A DNA stretch of 64,000 bases from Brevibacterium linens ATCC 9172. Lineage in GTDB: Bacteria; Actinomycetota; Actinomycetes; Actinomycetales; Brevibacteriaceae. The position numbers and the translations under genes were made by a program. Shown one piece after another: positions 50,106 to 59,285 of this stretch. The stretch lies in NCBI RefSeq assembly GCF_900169165.1, contig NZ_FXYY01000008.1, forward strand, positions 62,001 through 126,000. Reading direction: 5' to 3'. The first letter of the stretch is position 1, and each line of letters starts with the position of its first letter. The notes under the pieces are model-generated. The model was not told where the DNA came from, ran no database searches, and worked only from the letters and a program-made list of their open reading frames with translations.

Positions 50106-52178
50106 TCAGGCCGTGGCCGCGGCCCTCTGGGCGGCGATCTCGGTGGTGGTCGTGGCCTTCCGCAGCCGCTGAATGAGCGCGACCGCGACGAGCACGACGA
50201 GACCGACGAGAGAGACCCAGATGTTCGGGTAGATCAGGGTGATCCCGGCGGCCAACAGCAGCACCCGCTCGACGATGTTGGCGCGACCCATGAAGTACCC
50301 GGCCAGGCCCGAGGACACTCCGATCATGCCGAGGATCACGGTCACGAGCGCCAACAGGAGCTCCTGCCACGTGCCCTGGAGCAGCAGAGCCGGCTCGAGG
50401 ATGAACACATAGGGGATGAGGAACCCGGCGATGGCGATCCGCACGGCGGTGACACCCGCACGCATCGGATTGGCCCTGGCGATGCCGGCGCCGGCATAGG
50501 CTGCGAGGCAGACCGGCGGGGTGATGTCGGCGAGGATCCCGAAGAAGAACACGAACATGTGCGCCGCAATGAGCGGCACATCGAAGTTGTTGTACAGGAT
50601 CGGTGCGGCGACAGTGGCCGTGACGACGTAGTTCGCGGTCGTCGGCAGGCCCATGCCGAGGACGATGCAGGCGATCATGACCATGACCAGGACGATGAAG
50701 AAGTTGCCTCCGGCGAGATCGACCAGTCCCTTGCCGAGCTGTCCGCCCAGTCCGGTCGCCGTAACTGTGCCGGCCACGATGCCCGCCGTCGCGCAGGCCG
50801 CGATCACCGGCAGCGCCGTGCGGGCGCCCTCGACGAGCAGCGTGACGAATCCGCGCGGATCCATCCGCGTCGACTTTCGCAGGAAGCTGAGGAAGAACGC
50901 GGTGCCGATGCCGAACAGCGCGGCGCGGATCGGCGACATCCCCGACAGGAGGGTGAGGATGATGACGGCCAACGGCAGCAGGAGGTCGAGGCGTTTGAGC
51001 AGCTCCTTGCCGTCAGGCAGGCTCGCCTTGGACAGCCCGAGGATCCCGTCGGTCTTCGCCTCGAAGTGGATCGAGAGGAAGGCCCCGAGGAAGTAGAGGA
51101 TCGCCGGGATGATCGCGATGACGATGAGTCCGTTGTATTCGAGGTCCGGGACGTTCTGCGCCATGATGAACGCGGCCGCGCCCATGATCGGAGGCATCAG
51201 CTGTCCACCCGTCGAGGCGGTCGCCTCGGTGGCGGCGGCGAAGTGGGGCTTGAAGCCCGACCTCTTCATCAGCGGGATCGTGAACGACCCCGAGGCGACG
51301 GTGTTGGCCACGGACGAACCCGACACCATGCCCTGGAGACCGGAGGCCACAACCGCGGCTTTAGCGGGACCGCCGGTGAATCGGCCGGTGAGACGGAAGG
51401 CCAGGTCATTGAAGAACTGTCCGATGTTCGTGTGCACGAGCATCACGGCGAAGAAGAGGAAGAGGAAGATGAAGTTCGCCGAGACCTGGATCGGAGTGCC
51501 GAAGATGCCCGATCCGTTCGACAGGAACATCGTCGTCGCGAAGTCCTCGAGACTCATCCCGGAATGCGTGAACACAGGGCTGTAGTTGCCGAAGAGTCCG
51601 TAGAGGATGGCGATGCCGCCGATGATGACGATGGGAAGGCCCACACACCGGCGGGTGGCTTCGAGGATGAGCAGGACGCCGAGGATCGCCACGAAGTAGT
51701 CGAGGTTCGAATAGCCGAGGATCTGGACGGAGTTGCTCACCAGCCGCGAGTACTCGACGAAGACGTAGAGGTTGCAGCCGAGTCCCGCGAAGCCGAGGAG
51801 CACGTCGTACCAGGGGATGCGGCTGCCGCGCCCGATCAGCGCGTCGGCGACGCGGTTGCCTGTCGCCGGCGCATCGAGGAGGCGGCGGCTCGGCGGGTAG
51901 AGGAAGAAGATGAGCGCGGTGGCGCCCGCGAGATGCAGCGATGTGTGCATCCACGTGTTGAAGGGCCGTTCGAGTGCGGCATAGAGGTGGTAGACGGTGA
52001 AGGCGATGGACAGTCCGCCGACCACCCAGACCCACCAGCCGAGATCCTTGCGATAGCGGCTGGAGGTGTCATGCTTTGCGAGTACGTCGGCCGATCCGCG
52101 TTCTCCGGCGGCCACCTGATCGGCGCCGGGCCCGGCCGTCGCGGAGGACGGCCGGGTCGGTGTCGAATCTTCGCTCAC
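50106..52178 (-). CDS. TRAP transporter fused permease (DctQM type, TAXI-linked)
   Basis: 690 aa with about 16-18 helices, a small-plus-large permease fusion. The DctM-like half has LQGMVSGSSVANTVASGSFTIPLMKRSGF, then IMGAAAFIMAQN and VLGMGLPTTANYVVTATVAAP (read in parts), typical of TAXI-type TRAP permeases, and ADITPPVCLAAYAGAGIA. It moves a carboxylic acid or amino acid with sodium, fed by the binding protein encoded just upstream. Its start overlaps that gene's stop by four bases (ATGA). Inner membrane. Confidence 0.93.
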   Translation of the reverse strand: MSEDSTPTRPSSATAGPGADQVAAGERGSADVLAKHDTSSRYRKDLGWWVWVVGGLSIAFTVYHLYAALERPFNTWMHTSLHLAGATALIFFLYPPSRRLLDAPATGNRVADALIGRGSRIPWYDVLLGFAGLGCNLYVFVEYSRLVSNSVQILGYSNLDYFVAILGVLLILEATRRCVGLPIVIIGGIAILYGLFGNYSPVFTHSGMSLEDFATTMFLSNGSGIFGTPIQVSANFIFLFLFFAVMLVHTNIGQFFNDLAFRLTGRFTGGPAKAAVVASGLQGMVSGSSVANTVASGSFTIPLMKRSGFKPHFAAATEATASTGGQLMPPIMGAAAFIMAQNVPDLEYNGLIVIAIIPAILYFLGAFLSIHFEAKTDGILGLSKASLPDGKELLKRLDLLLPLAVIILTLLSGMSPIRAALFGIGTAFFLSFLRKSTRMDPRGFVTLLVEGARTALPVIAACATAGIVAGTVTATGLGGQLGKGLVDLAGGNFFIVLVMVMIACIVLGMGLPTTANYVVTATVAAPILYNNFDVPLIAAHMFVFFFGILADITPPVCLAAYAGAGIARANPMRAGVTAVRIAIAGFLIPYVFILEPALLLQGTWQELLLALVTVILGMIGVSSGLAGYFMGRANIVERVLLLAAGITLIYPNIWVSLVGLVVLVAVALIQRLRKATTTTEIAAQRAAATA

Positions 52179-53167
52179 GGCAGCTCGATGCCCTCTTCTT
52201 CGAAGTACTTCTGAGCGCCCGGGTGCAGCGGCACGTCGCCGACGCCCAGCATGGCGGAGTCCTTCGTGATGAGCTTGCCGACGTCGAGGGTGATCTCGTC
52301 AGTGTGCTCGAACAGCGCCTTCGTGAGGTTGTAGGCGGTGTCCTCACTGACCTGATCGGTCGAGGCCACCAAGGAGGCGAACACCGAGACGGTCGGGACG
52401 TCCTCATCGAGGAAGTCATAGGCGTCGGCCGGGATGTCGTAGGACTCCGCGCCCGATCCCTCTTCGATCGTCTTCGTCGTATCGTCGTCGAGCCCGAGCA
52501 GCTTGACGTCGGTCGTCGCGGCCAGCTGGGTCAGTCCGGCCACGGGTGTGCCCACGACGAAGATCGTGGCATCGATCTGCTTGTCGGCGAGCATGTCGGT
52601 CGAAGCACCGAAGTCGGTGATCTCCGGGGTGTAGTCGGATTCGCCGATGCCCGCGGCGTCGAGGATGGCATCTGAGATGGCGCGCGTGCCCGAACCGGCG
52701 TCGCCGACCGCGATCTTCTTGCCCTTGAGGTCCTCGACCGATTCGATTCCCGAGTCTTCGCGGACGATGATGTGAGCGGCCTCAGGGTAGAGCGAGGCCA
52801 GCCAGCCGACGTTGTCGATCTTCGTCCCGTCGAGGTCTTCGAGCTCGCCGTTGACCGCGGTGTTGGCCGTATCGCTCTGCGTGAAGCCGAGCTGCCATTC
52901 GCCCTGGTAGATCTTGCCGAGGTTCTCGGCCGAGGCACCGGACTCGACGTAGTTGACTGTCACGCCGTCGACGTTGTCCTCGAAGATCGAAGCGAGCTCA
53001 CCGCCGAGAGGGTAGTACGTGCCCGATGTGCCACCGGTGCCGAGCGTGAGGTCGTCGGTGGTCTCACCGCCTCCACCGCCTCCACCGCTGCCGCCGTCCG
53101 AGCCGCACCCGGTCAGCGCCAGCGCCACGGCGGCGACTGCCGCAACTGTCATCCGTCTGATGTTCAT
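52175..53167 (-). CDS. TAXI-family TRAP transporter substrate-binding lipoprotein
   Basis: 330 aa from MNIRRMTVAAVAAVALALTGCGS; the AGGAG 8 bases upstream decides the start over an in-frame ATG 27 bases earlier. The lipobox LTGC anchors it outside the membrane and is followed by a Gly-rich spacer. The fold has DDLTLGTGGTSGTYYPLGGELA (TAXI signature, read in parts), KKIAVGDAGSGTR and HPGAQKYFEEEGI at the end. TAXI proteins in bacteria have been tied to glutamate and similar acids. Gene neighbours suggest a link with the decarboxylase upstream, but this is a guess. Confidence 0.93.
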   Translation of the reverse strand: MNIRRMTVAAVAAVALALTGCGSDGGSGGGGGGGETTDDLTLGTGGTSGTYYPLGGELASIFEDNVDGVTVNYVESGASAENLGKIYQGEWQLGFTQSDTANTAVNGELEDLDGTKIDNVGWLASLYPEAAHIIVREDSGIESVEDLKGKKIAVGDAGSGTRAISDAILDAAGIGESDYTPEITDFGASTDMLADKQIDATIFVVGTPVAGLTQLAATTDVKLLGLDDDTTKTIEEGSGAESYDIPADAYDFLDEDVPTVSVFASLVASTDQVSEDTAYNLTKALFEHTDEITLDVGKLITKDSAMLGVGDVPLHPGAQKYFEEEGIELP

Positions 53168-53340
53168 CTTCTGATCTCCTCTTCGGGGGGTCAAGATACT
53201 TTGGCGAGCTGCTCAGAGTTCAGCCGCCTGCTGTCGAGACTAAAGGCACCATACACTCTCGCACAGCTCAATCATGAAAGTTTGCTGAATTGTTAGCCGC
53301 CTGGCCTGAGCGTCGCCTGAAGTCCTCAGGTCCGCGCCGA

Positions 53341-54840
53341 TCACCACCGCGGCCCCGCCTCGGCGAGGATCTCGTCGATCGTCTGGCCCCGTCGGATGAC
53401 GACGAATCGCGGTTCGCCCCCGTCCCCGGTGCGGTACCCGTAGACGGGCACGCGCGGGAGCAGATTGTAGGAGAAGGGGTTGGAGAAGTAGTAGGCGCCG
53501 GTCTCGGGCACGGCGACGAGGTCGCCGACGTCGAGGCGCGGCAGCGAACGGTCCCGAGCGAGCAGATCCCCGGAGAAGCACGCGGGCCCGGCGACATCAG
53601 TGGGCACCGCCTCGGCGATCTTCGGTTCCCCGTCACCGGTGAACGGCATGATCCGCAGCGGCCAGTCGTGCGGAGCGTAGGCGGTGCGGGTGGCGACCTG
53701 GACGCCTGCGTGAGTCATGGCGATGCGGCGCCCGCCGCTGGTCTTCGCGTACTCGACGCGGGTGAGGACGGTGCCGGCCTTGGCCAACAGTGCACGCCCG
53801 AATTCGGTGACGATGTCGAAGTCGAACAGGTCGGGGACCTGCTGTTCGAGCACCGCACGGTAGTCGGCGAAGGTCGGGGTGATGTCCTCGCCGTCGAAGT
53901 TCACCGACAGGCCTCCCCCGATATCGATGCGGGTGATCTGCCGCGTCCCGGCACGCGCGTTGACCTCCTGCGCGAGGTCGACCGCGGTGCGGATTCCGAC
54001 GGCGGCGCGCTCGAGACTGATGCCCTGAGAACCCGAGTGCACGTGGATCTGATTCAGCCGGGGCCGCGCCAGATAGGCCTCGATCACAGCTTCGCGGGCT
54101 CCGGGATCGGCGAGTCCGATGCCGAATTTCGACGTCTCTGTGGCGGTGCTCAGCGCCCCGATCGTGCCTGTGCCCGACTGCGGATTGATCCTGATTCCGA
54201 TCCGTACTTCGTCGACGGTCGGTCGTCTGTCTTCCAGAAGCAGGTCGAGGCGGGCGAGTTCGTCGAAGTTGTCGACGTTGATCGACACGCCCAGGTCGAC
54301 GGCCCGACGCAGTTCCGTCCAGGTCTTGGCCGGGGAGTCGAAGACGATCCGTTCGGGAGCGAACCCGGCGGCCAGGGCGAGTTCGAGTTCGCCGGGGCTG
54401 GCGACTTCGCATCCGGCGCCCTGCTGCGCATAGCGCTCGAGCAGCGAACGCAGCGGCACGGCTTTGCAGGCCACCGCGTGGAGCACCTCATGGTCCGAAT
54501 CGAACGCCGAAGTGAGCCGCTCGAACGCGGTATCGATGGCATCGAGATCCATGAGCCCGAGCACGGGCTCCCGATCCGAGAGCGCCGGCACACCATCCGG
54601 CAGGGCCGGCACGCCCTCCGATAGGGCAGGCACGCCGTCCGACAGGGAGGGCACGCCCGCGGGAGCGGAACCGCTTGCGGTGGTGCGATCGACTCCGCGC
54701 GTCTCGGCAGGGGTGTCGTCGGTGCGGTTGGCTCGCCCCGCCACGGCAGGGGTGCGGTCGGTGAGGGGCTGGCTGTTCTCGGCGATCGCTCTGATCGCCT
54801 GTGCTCGACCGTCGGCGATCGAGTGGTGACTGTTGGGCAT
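53341..54840 (-). CDS. fold-type III PLP-dependent decarboxylase (ornithine/diaminopimelate-decarboxylase family)
   Basis: 499 aa. The PLP lysine is in LHAVACKAVPLRSLL (in the position of the YAxKAN lysine), and HVHSGSQG, RIDIGGGLSVNFDG and EFGRALLAKAG bind the cofactor. The second active-site part is GPACFSGDLLARD with the Cys. It decarboxylates a basic or diamino acid; lysA itself is unlikely as the sequence departs from the usual YAVKAN form. About 90 N-terminal residues are low-complexity, with four 7-residue units (GVPALSD type), so the barrel begins near 93. TRAP-TAXI genes follow on the same strand; a PucR-type regulator precedes. Confidence 0.85.
   Translation of the reverse strand: MPNSHHSIADGRAQAIRAIAENSQPLTDRTPAVAGRANRTDDTPAETRGVDRTTASGSAPAGVPSLSDGVPALSEGVPALPDGVPALSDREPVLGLMDLDAIDTAFERLTSAFDSDHEVLHAVACKAVPLRSLLERYAQQGAGCEVASPGELELALAAGFAPERIVFDSPAKTWTELRRAVDLGVSINVDNFDELARLDLLLEDRRPTVDEVRIGIRINPQSGTGTIGALSTATETSKFGIGLADPGAREAVIEAYLARPRLNQIHVHSGSQGISLERAAVGIRTAVDLAQEVNARAGTRQITRIDIGGGLSVNFDGEDITPTFADYRAVLEQQVPDLFDFDIVTEFGRALLAKAGTVLTRVEYAKTSGGRRIAMTHAGVQVATRTAYAPHDWPLRIMPFTGDGEPKIAEAVPTDVAGPACFSGDLLARDRSLPRLDVGDLVAVPETGAYYFSNPFSYNLLPRVPVYGYRTGDGGEPRFVVIRRGQTIDEILAEAGPRW
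54580..54660. repeat. 21-bp tandem repeat in the decarboxylase N-terminus
   Basis: Four units based on GGC(A/C)GGCACGCCGTCCGA, 21-bp period, between 54580 and 54660. They code seven residues each (GVP(A/S)L(S/P)(D/E)) on the minus strand, so the frame is kept. Unit count may vary between strains. Confidence 0.85.
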
Positions 54841-54961
54841 GACGTCCTCTGTTTGTGATCTGCTGTCACTCTAGGACGGTCGACCTCGACGAACGAACAA
54901 TAATTCACCAAACTTCCCGGGGATCGATTGTCGGTTTCCCACGACACGACTCCTCAAGCCT

Positions 54962-56731
54962 TCAGCCGCCCGCGCGATCGTGGGCGAGCACCGAGAGCTC
55001 GAGCCACAGCCTCTCGGCCGGCTCGGCCGTCGACAGACCCGTGATCTCCTCGATCCGCCCCAGGCGGTGCCGCAGCGAATTCGTATGCACGTGCAGCCGA
55101 CGGGACGCCTCGGCGGAGTTGCCGACCGTGGCGAAATAGACCCGCAGCGTCTCGAGCAGGCTGCCGTTGTGCTGCGCGTCATGCCCGGCCAGCGCCCGAG
55201 CCGGCCGTGCGATGCTGCCGATATCGCCGCTGCGACCAGCGGGTTCTCCGCCGTGCGCATCGCGCTCGACGGCCAGCAGCGTATCGGCCACGCGCAGTCC
55301 GATGACTTCGGCCGCCGCATCCTCGACGGTCGCTCCGACGATGGTCGGGGCTTCCTCGTCGCCGCCGCTCGCAGGGCCTCCGCTCATGGCACCCCGTCCT
55401 CGGCAGCCGAGGCCGCGCCTCCTGCCGTGCACGGCGTCGACGACGTATACGGCCTCGGACCACGAGCGATGCACTTCGTCGAGGCGGTCGACGGGAGAGC
55501 CGACACCGAAGCTGAGCGCCTCGTCGCTCGGCAGCGATCGCCGCAGGGCAGAGAGCACGTGGTCGCGGATCTGCGCCGCATCCGTCGGCTCGCTCATCTG
55601 CACGAGTGCCGCGAGATGTGCGCCTGTGCCCGACTCGATCCGGGAGAGCACGGCATCGGCGAAGGCGGCCCGGAGATGGAACCGCAGGACGGGCTCTCGG
55701 TCGGGGGCCGACTCGGTGAAGGCGAGGACGCAGAAGCTACCGGAGAACGGCAGTGACAGCAGGGTCGCCGACGGACCGAGGTCGGCCGAACCGGCGAGGA
55801 TCGCACCGAGCGCCTCCCGACGGATGCGCTTCTCGAACGGCGACCGGCGCAGTGTCCGCAGCATCACGGGCAGGGCCGCGCGGGCGGCATCGCGCAGCAC
55901 CTCGCGCAGCGGTTCGTGGTCGACCTCGGCCGGGTAGGCCGCCCAGATCGTGCCGATGAGCTCGCCTTCGCTGCGCAGCGCGATGACCGACCGGGCCGGT
56001 GATGTGCCTTCGGCGGGCCGTTCGACGACGTCGGTCGAACGGCGGATCGTGTCGAGGAACCCCGATGCCTCGAGCTCGGCGATCCGCCAGTCGGGAATGG
56101 CCCCGGACAGGATCGTCTCGCGTCGGATCTCGTCGAGTTCGCCGCCGAGGTTGGCATGCGCGAGCACACGCGAGGCCGGGTCCTCGATCGTGATCGATGC
56201 GCCCGTGGTCTCGGCGATGACGGCGGCCAGTGCGCTGAGGTCGTCGACATCGGGCCGGGCCAGGGCGCTCGTCGCGCCCTCCGTGAGCTGCCGCAGATGC
56301 ACGAGGATCTCCGACCAGGTCACATGCGGCGAGCGTTCGAGGAGGACCGGAACCCGGCCCTCACTCCCCCTCAGTTCGATCCCGTCGCCGAGGTGGCCGT
56401 GCGTTCCGGGCGGAACGACGAGGGCGGCGGCGCCCGCATAGCCTGCCAGCACCGCGTCGAGTCCGGCAGGACTGCTCACCGGTTCGGTGACGAGGACGAC
56501 GGTCCCGGTCAGGGAGGCGTGGCCGACCGCCTCGGTGGGCGAAGCGGTGGGCGGGCCGGCAGGCGAGCCGGCGTGCAGTGCAGCCGACGTCTGCGTGGGA
56601 GTCGTCGGCAGGTCGAAGCCGAATTCGACTCGAGCGACTACGGCGTCGCCGGCCATCTCGGTCAGCGGCAGGAGGAACCCCTCCGTGTCCCGGATCAGTC
56701 GGGACAGTCGCGGACTCGCGGTGTCGGTCAT
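54962..56731 (-). CDS. PucR-family transcriptional regulator
   Basis: 589 aa from MTDTASPRLSRLIRD. The N-terminal two-thirds are a PucR-type ligand-sensing region (VLVTEPVSSPAGLDAVLAG, LTEGATSALARPDVDDLSAL). Then comes a GGDEF-like middle part with ESAPDREPVLRFHLRAAFA, and the C-terminal HTH_30 helix-turn-helix (LLETLRVYFATVGNSAEASRRLHVHTNSLRHRLGRIEEITG, in parts). PucR-type proteins control purine, polyamine or amino-acid catabolic genes. The gene lies upstream of the decarboxylase on the same strand, its likely target. A His/Arg/Gly-rich insert near 470-500 is unusual. Confidence 0.87.
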   Translation of the reverse strand: MTDTASPRLSRLIRDTEGFLLPLTEMAGDAVVARVEFGFDLPTTPTQTSAALHAGSPAGPPTASPTEAVGHASLTGTVVLVTEPVSSPAGLDAVLAGYAGAAALVVPPGTHGHLGDGIELRGSEGRVPVLLERSPHVTWSEILVHLRQLTEGATSALARPDVDDLSALAAVIAETTGASITIEDPASRVLAHANLGGELDEIRRETILSGAIPDWRIAELEASGFLDTIRRSTDVVERPAEGTSPARSVIALRSEGELIGTIWAAYPAEVDHEPLREVLRDAARAALPVMLRTLRRSPFEKRIRREALGAILAGSADLGPSATLLSLPFSGSFCVLAFTESAPDREPVLRFHLRAAFADAVLSRIESGTGAHLAALVQMSEPTDAAQIRDHVLSALRRSLPSDEALSFGVGSPVDRLDEVHRSWSEAVYVVDAVHGRRRGLGCRGRGAMSGGPASGGDEEAPTIVGATVEDAAAEVIGLRVADTLLAVERDAHGGEPAGRSGDIGSIARPARALAGHDAQHNGSLLETLRVYFATVGNSAEASRRLHVHTNSLRHRLGRIEEITGLSTAEPAERLWLELSVLAHDRAGG

Positions 56732-56849
56732 GCTCCCACTGTAGTCAACGGCCGACCATGGTCGGCTGCGGCCGGGAGGGTCTGCGTCGTCAGGACCGCG
56801 CGCCTCGGCGATGCGGAAGGAACCGGACGAGCCGCCTCGGCGGGATGGG

Positions 56850-57611
56850 TCATTCCGGGGAGAAGAACTTGAACTGGAGGGCACGGACGACGAGTTGGGC
56901 GAGGTTGCGTGCGCCCAGTTTGAGGCGGAGGTTGCGGGCGTGCGATTTCACGGTGGACATGGCCACCGATTGGGCGTCGGCGATCTCTTCGTAGCCGTGT
57001 CCCTGGCAGAGCAGGGTGAGCAGATCCATCTCGCGCGCGGTCAGCTGCGGGGCCGCGCCGGGGGCGTCGGGCAGCTGGTCACCGCTGATGACGATGTCCT
57101 CGGCCAAGCCTTTGAGCAGTTCGGGGCTCTCGCCTGCCGAGGCGGCCCCCACGATCGAGACGAGTTCCCTCTCCCCTGCCGTCTTGTTGACCACGGCGAG
57201 TGCGCCGGCCTCGAGTCCGCGGGCGATTCCGGGCCCGGGCGACACGGTCGTCAGGAGCACGACTCGGGCGTCGAGGTCGAGGTCGATGATCGCTGCCGTT
57301 GCATCGACGCCGCTCATTCCCGGCGGCATGTTGACGTCCATGAGGACGAGGTCGGGACGCTCGGCGGCGAAGGCGGCGATGGCCTCCTCGCCGGAGTGGA
57401 CGGGGTCGAGCACACGGAAGGAACCCGCATCCTCCAGCGTCGCGGCCACCGCTCGTGTCGTCCACGAATCGTCATCGACGACGAGGACGGAGGTGCGTGC
57501 GGCGGGTTCAGGGCTCACGTCTTGGTCGGCCTGCGGCATGGTCGCCTCCGGTCTCACGTGAGGGGTCGCCTCCGAGATCCGGTGCGGGGCCGGGTAAGTG
57601 TGCGCCGTCAT
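56850..57611 (-). CDS. NarL/LuxR-type response regulator
   Basis: 253 aa. The start overlaps the kinase stop by one base (TGATG); M25 (MPQADQD) is an alternative. The receiver domain runs from about 38 (SVLVVDDDSWTTRAVAAT) with the phospho-acceptor Asp in DLVLMDVNMPPG and Thr in VVLLTTVSP. The LuxR helix-turn-helix is at 185-245 (LTAREMDLLTLLCQGHGYEE, VAMSTVKSHARNLRLKLG). It acts with the kinase encoded upstream. Targets unknown; gabT lies just upstream on the same strand, beyond the palindrome at 59216. Confidence 0.9.
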   Translation of the reverse strand: MTAHTYPAPHRISEATPHVRPEATMPQADQDVSPEPAARTSVLVVDDDSWTTRAVAATLEDAGSFRVLDPVHSGEEAIAAFAAERPDLVLMDVNMPPGMSGVDATAAIIDLDLDARVVLLTTVSPGPGIARGLEAGALAVVNKTAGERELVSIVGAASAGESPELLKGLAEDIVISGDQLPDAPGAAPQLTAREMDLLTLLCQGHGYEEIADAQSVAMSTVKSHARNLRLKLGARNLAQLVVRALQFKFFSPE

Positions 57612-59182
57612 CAGGCGTCGACCTTGCCCCGGCCGCCCTTCGTACGGCGGGCATTGCCGCTGCTGTGGCTGCCGTGGCTGTGGCTGCCGTTACTGAGGCG
57701 GTAGGTCGCCTCGCCCGAGATGCCGGATCCAGCGGTGTCCGTGCCCGTGAGTCGATCGGGAGCCTCGGCACCGGTCGCCTCCAACGCGCCCACCCCGCCT
57801 GCGCCTGAGGCCGAATCGGCACTGTGATCGGCTCCCGGTGCCTCAGCCGAGGTGGCACCAGGATTCTCTGCACTTGACGACACAGCGCTGGTGTCGAAGT
57901 CGTCATCGACGACGTCGATCGTGTCCGCGTTCGAGGAAGACCGCGCGGTATCCGATTTCGAGGAAGCCGATGCGGAATGGGTGATGAAACGGATCGGCAG
58001 GGCCACCTCGACGACGGCTCTCCTCCGTTCATCCTCGTCCACCCGGCAGACGCCGCCCATGGCCGTGGCACGGCGGGACAGAGACCGCGGGGCCCGGGTC
58101 AGCGCGGTCGGGGATGCGTTCGTGCTGCGGCAGAGCAGTTCGGCTCGGCTGCCGCTGCCGTCTCGCATTTCGACGACGAGGGTAGCGGGGGTGCCGGGGA
58201 CGGAGTGGCGGATGACGTTCGTGGCGAGCTCGAGCATGACGGCCCGGAAATGGTGCGACAGCGTTCCGGTCGCATGGGTCGGCAGCGGAGAGAGTTCGGT
58301 GGTCAGGGGAACGCGCCCGGCCGCGCACCCGTCTTCGATCGCGGTCGCCAGCTGCTCCGCCTCGGCGCGGAAGCGGATCCGGGAGGTCCCGCAGTCCCCG
58401 GTGCAGCTCTCGGTCTCCCACCTGCTCAGGCTCGTCACCAGCTGCCGGAGCCGTTTGGTGGCTTCGGCGTTGACCAGCGCCAGCTCGGCGACGAGGCGGT
58501 CAGCGGTCTCGGAGTCGCTTTCCTTCGCGAGGGTGCCGATGATCGCGGATTCGGTGGTCAGCGAGTGCGAGATGGTGTCGTGCATATCGCTGGTGAACCG
58601 GGCGCGCATGGCGTCGAGTGATTTCTGGTGGTCGACGGCGGCGCGTTCGCGGCGGTCGATCTCACTGCGGATTCGGGCCTCGACGAAGGACGCGCACAGG
58701 CCGAGGATCGAATAGGTCAGCCAGCCGTAGCCGAGGTCGGTGAGTCCTTCGAAGCCGGCGTCATAGGACCCGAGTCGGGTCGATGCGCCGAGGTAGACGG
58801 CCAGTCCGAGGGTTCCCAGCGCAAACCCGATCCAGCGACGGCGGCTGATCAGGACCGCGGTGGCGAGGATGAGCGCCTCGGGGAACATGTTCTCCAGGTC
58901 CGGGTAGAGCATGGAGAACCCGATGCCCAGACCGGTCGTCGCGATGACGATGCTCAGCGGCAGGAACGCGGCCAAGACGATGAGTCCGTAGGCGAGGACG
59001 AGCAGGCCTGCGTAGCGGGGTTCGGTGATCTCGAAGGAGCCGGGGACAAGGATCGTCAACCCCATGATGAGTGCCAGCAGGCGGATCGGCAGGTCGATGA
59101 AGCGCGGTCCCCGGAGGAAGTGCCACAGTCGGGCCGGGACGCTCGCTGACGTGCCGGTCGCGCCGTCGATCTCTGATGTCAT
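57611..59182 (-). CDS. NarL-type sensor histidine kinase with low-complexity C-terminal tail
   Basis: 523 aa. Five or six membrane helices cover residues 30-165; then the HisKA_3-type H-box ARFTSDMHDTISHSLTTESA (phospho-His in MHDTISHS), and a short ATPase domain with RAVMLELATNVIRHS as N-box. The G boxes are weak: ATAMGGVCRVDED stands where the G2 glycines would be. The last 110 residues are Ser/Ala/Gly-rich with SHSHGSHSSG, coded by short repeats near 57660. The partner is the response regulator overlapping its stop. Signal unknown. One copy of the 11-mer lies at about 58359. Confidence 0.83.
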   Translation of the reverse strand: MTSEIDGATGTSASVPARLWHFLRGPRFIDLPIRLLALIMGLTILVPGSFEITEPRYAGLLVLAYGLIVLAAFLPLSIVIATTGLGIGFSMLYPDLENMFPEALILATAVLISRRRWIGFALGTLGLAVYLGASTRLGSYDAGFEGLTDLGYGWLTYSILGLCASFVEARIRSEIDRRERAAVDHQKSLDAMRARFTSDMHDTISHSLTTESAIIGTLAKESDSETADRLVAELALVNAEATKRLRQLVTSLSRWETESCTGDCGTSRIRFRAEAEQLATAIEDGCAAGRVPLTTELSPLPTHATGTLSHHFRAVMLELATNVIRHSVPGTPATLVVEMRDGSGSRAELLCRSTNASPTALTRAPRSLSRRATAMGGVCRVDEDERRRAVVEVALPIRFITHSASASSKSDTARSSSNADTIDVVDDDFDTSAVSSSAENPGATSAEAPGADHSADSASGAGGVGALEATGAEAPDRLTGTDTAGSGISGEATYRLSNGSHSHGSHSSGNARRTKGGRGKVDA

Positions 59183-59215
59183 GGCCCCTATTGTGCTACA
59201 ACTGCACCCCCCGAA

Positions 59216-59271
59216 CTACCTGACGGCGGCCCAGCAACCTTGCGCGAGGTTGCTGGGCCGCCGTCAGGTAG
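59216..59271. repeat. 56-bp palindrome, copy B, downstream of gabT
   Basis: Bases 59216-59240 (CTACCTGACGGCGGCCCAGC then AACCT) and 59247-59271 are perfect 25-bp inverted repeats around TGCGCG; compared with copy A at 157-218 the stem is the same sequence apart from a C-to-T change beside the centre and differences next to it. CCCCCC lies just outside the left arm and GGGGGG just outside the right. It sits 14 bases after the gabT stop. Same element, same position relative to a minus-strand gene end as copy A. Confidence 0.88.
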
Positions 59272-59285
59272 TAACTAGGGGGATT

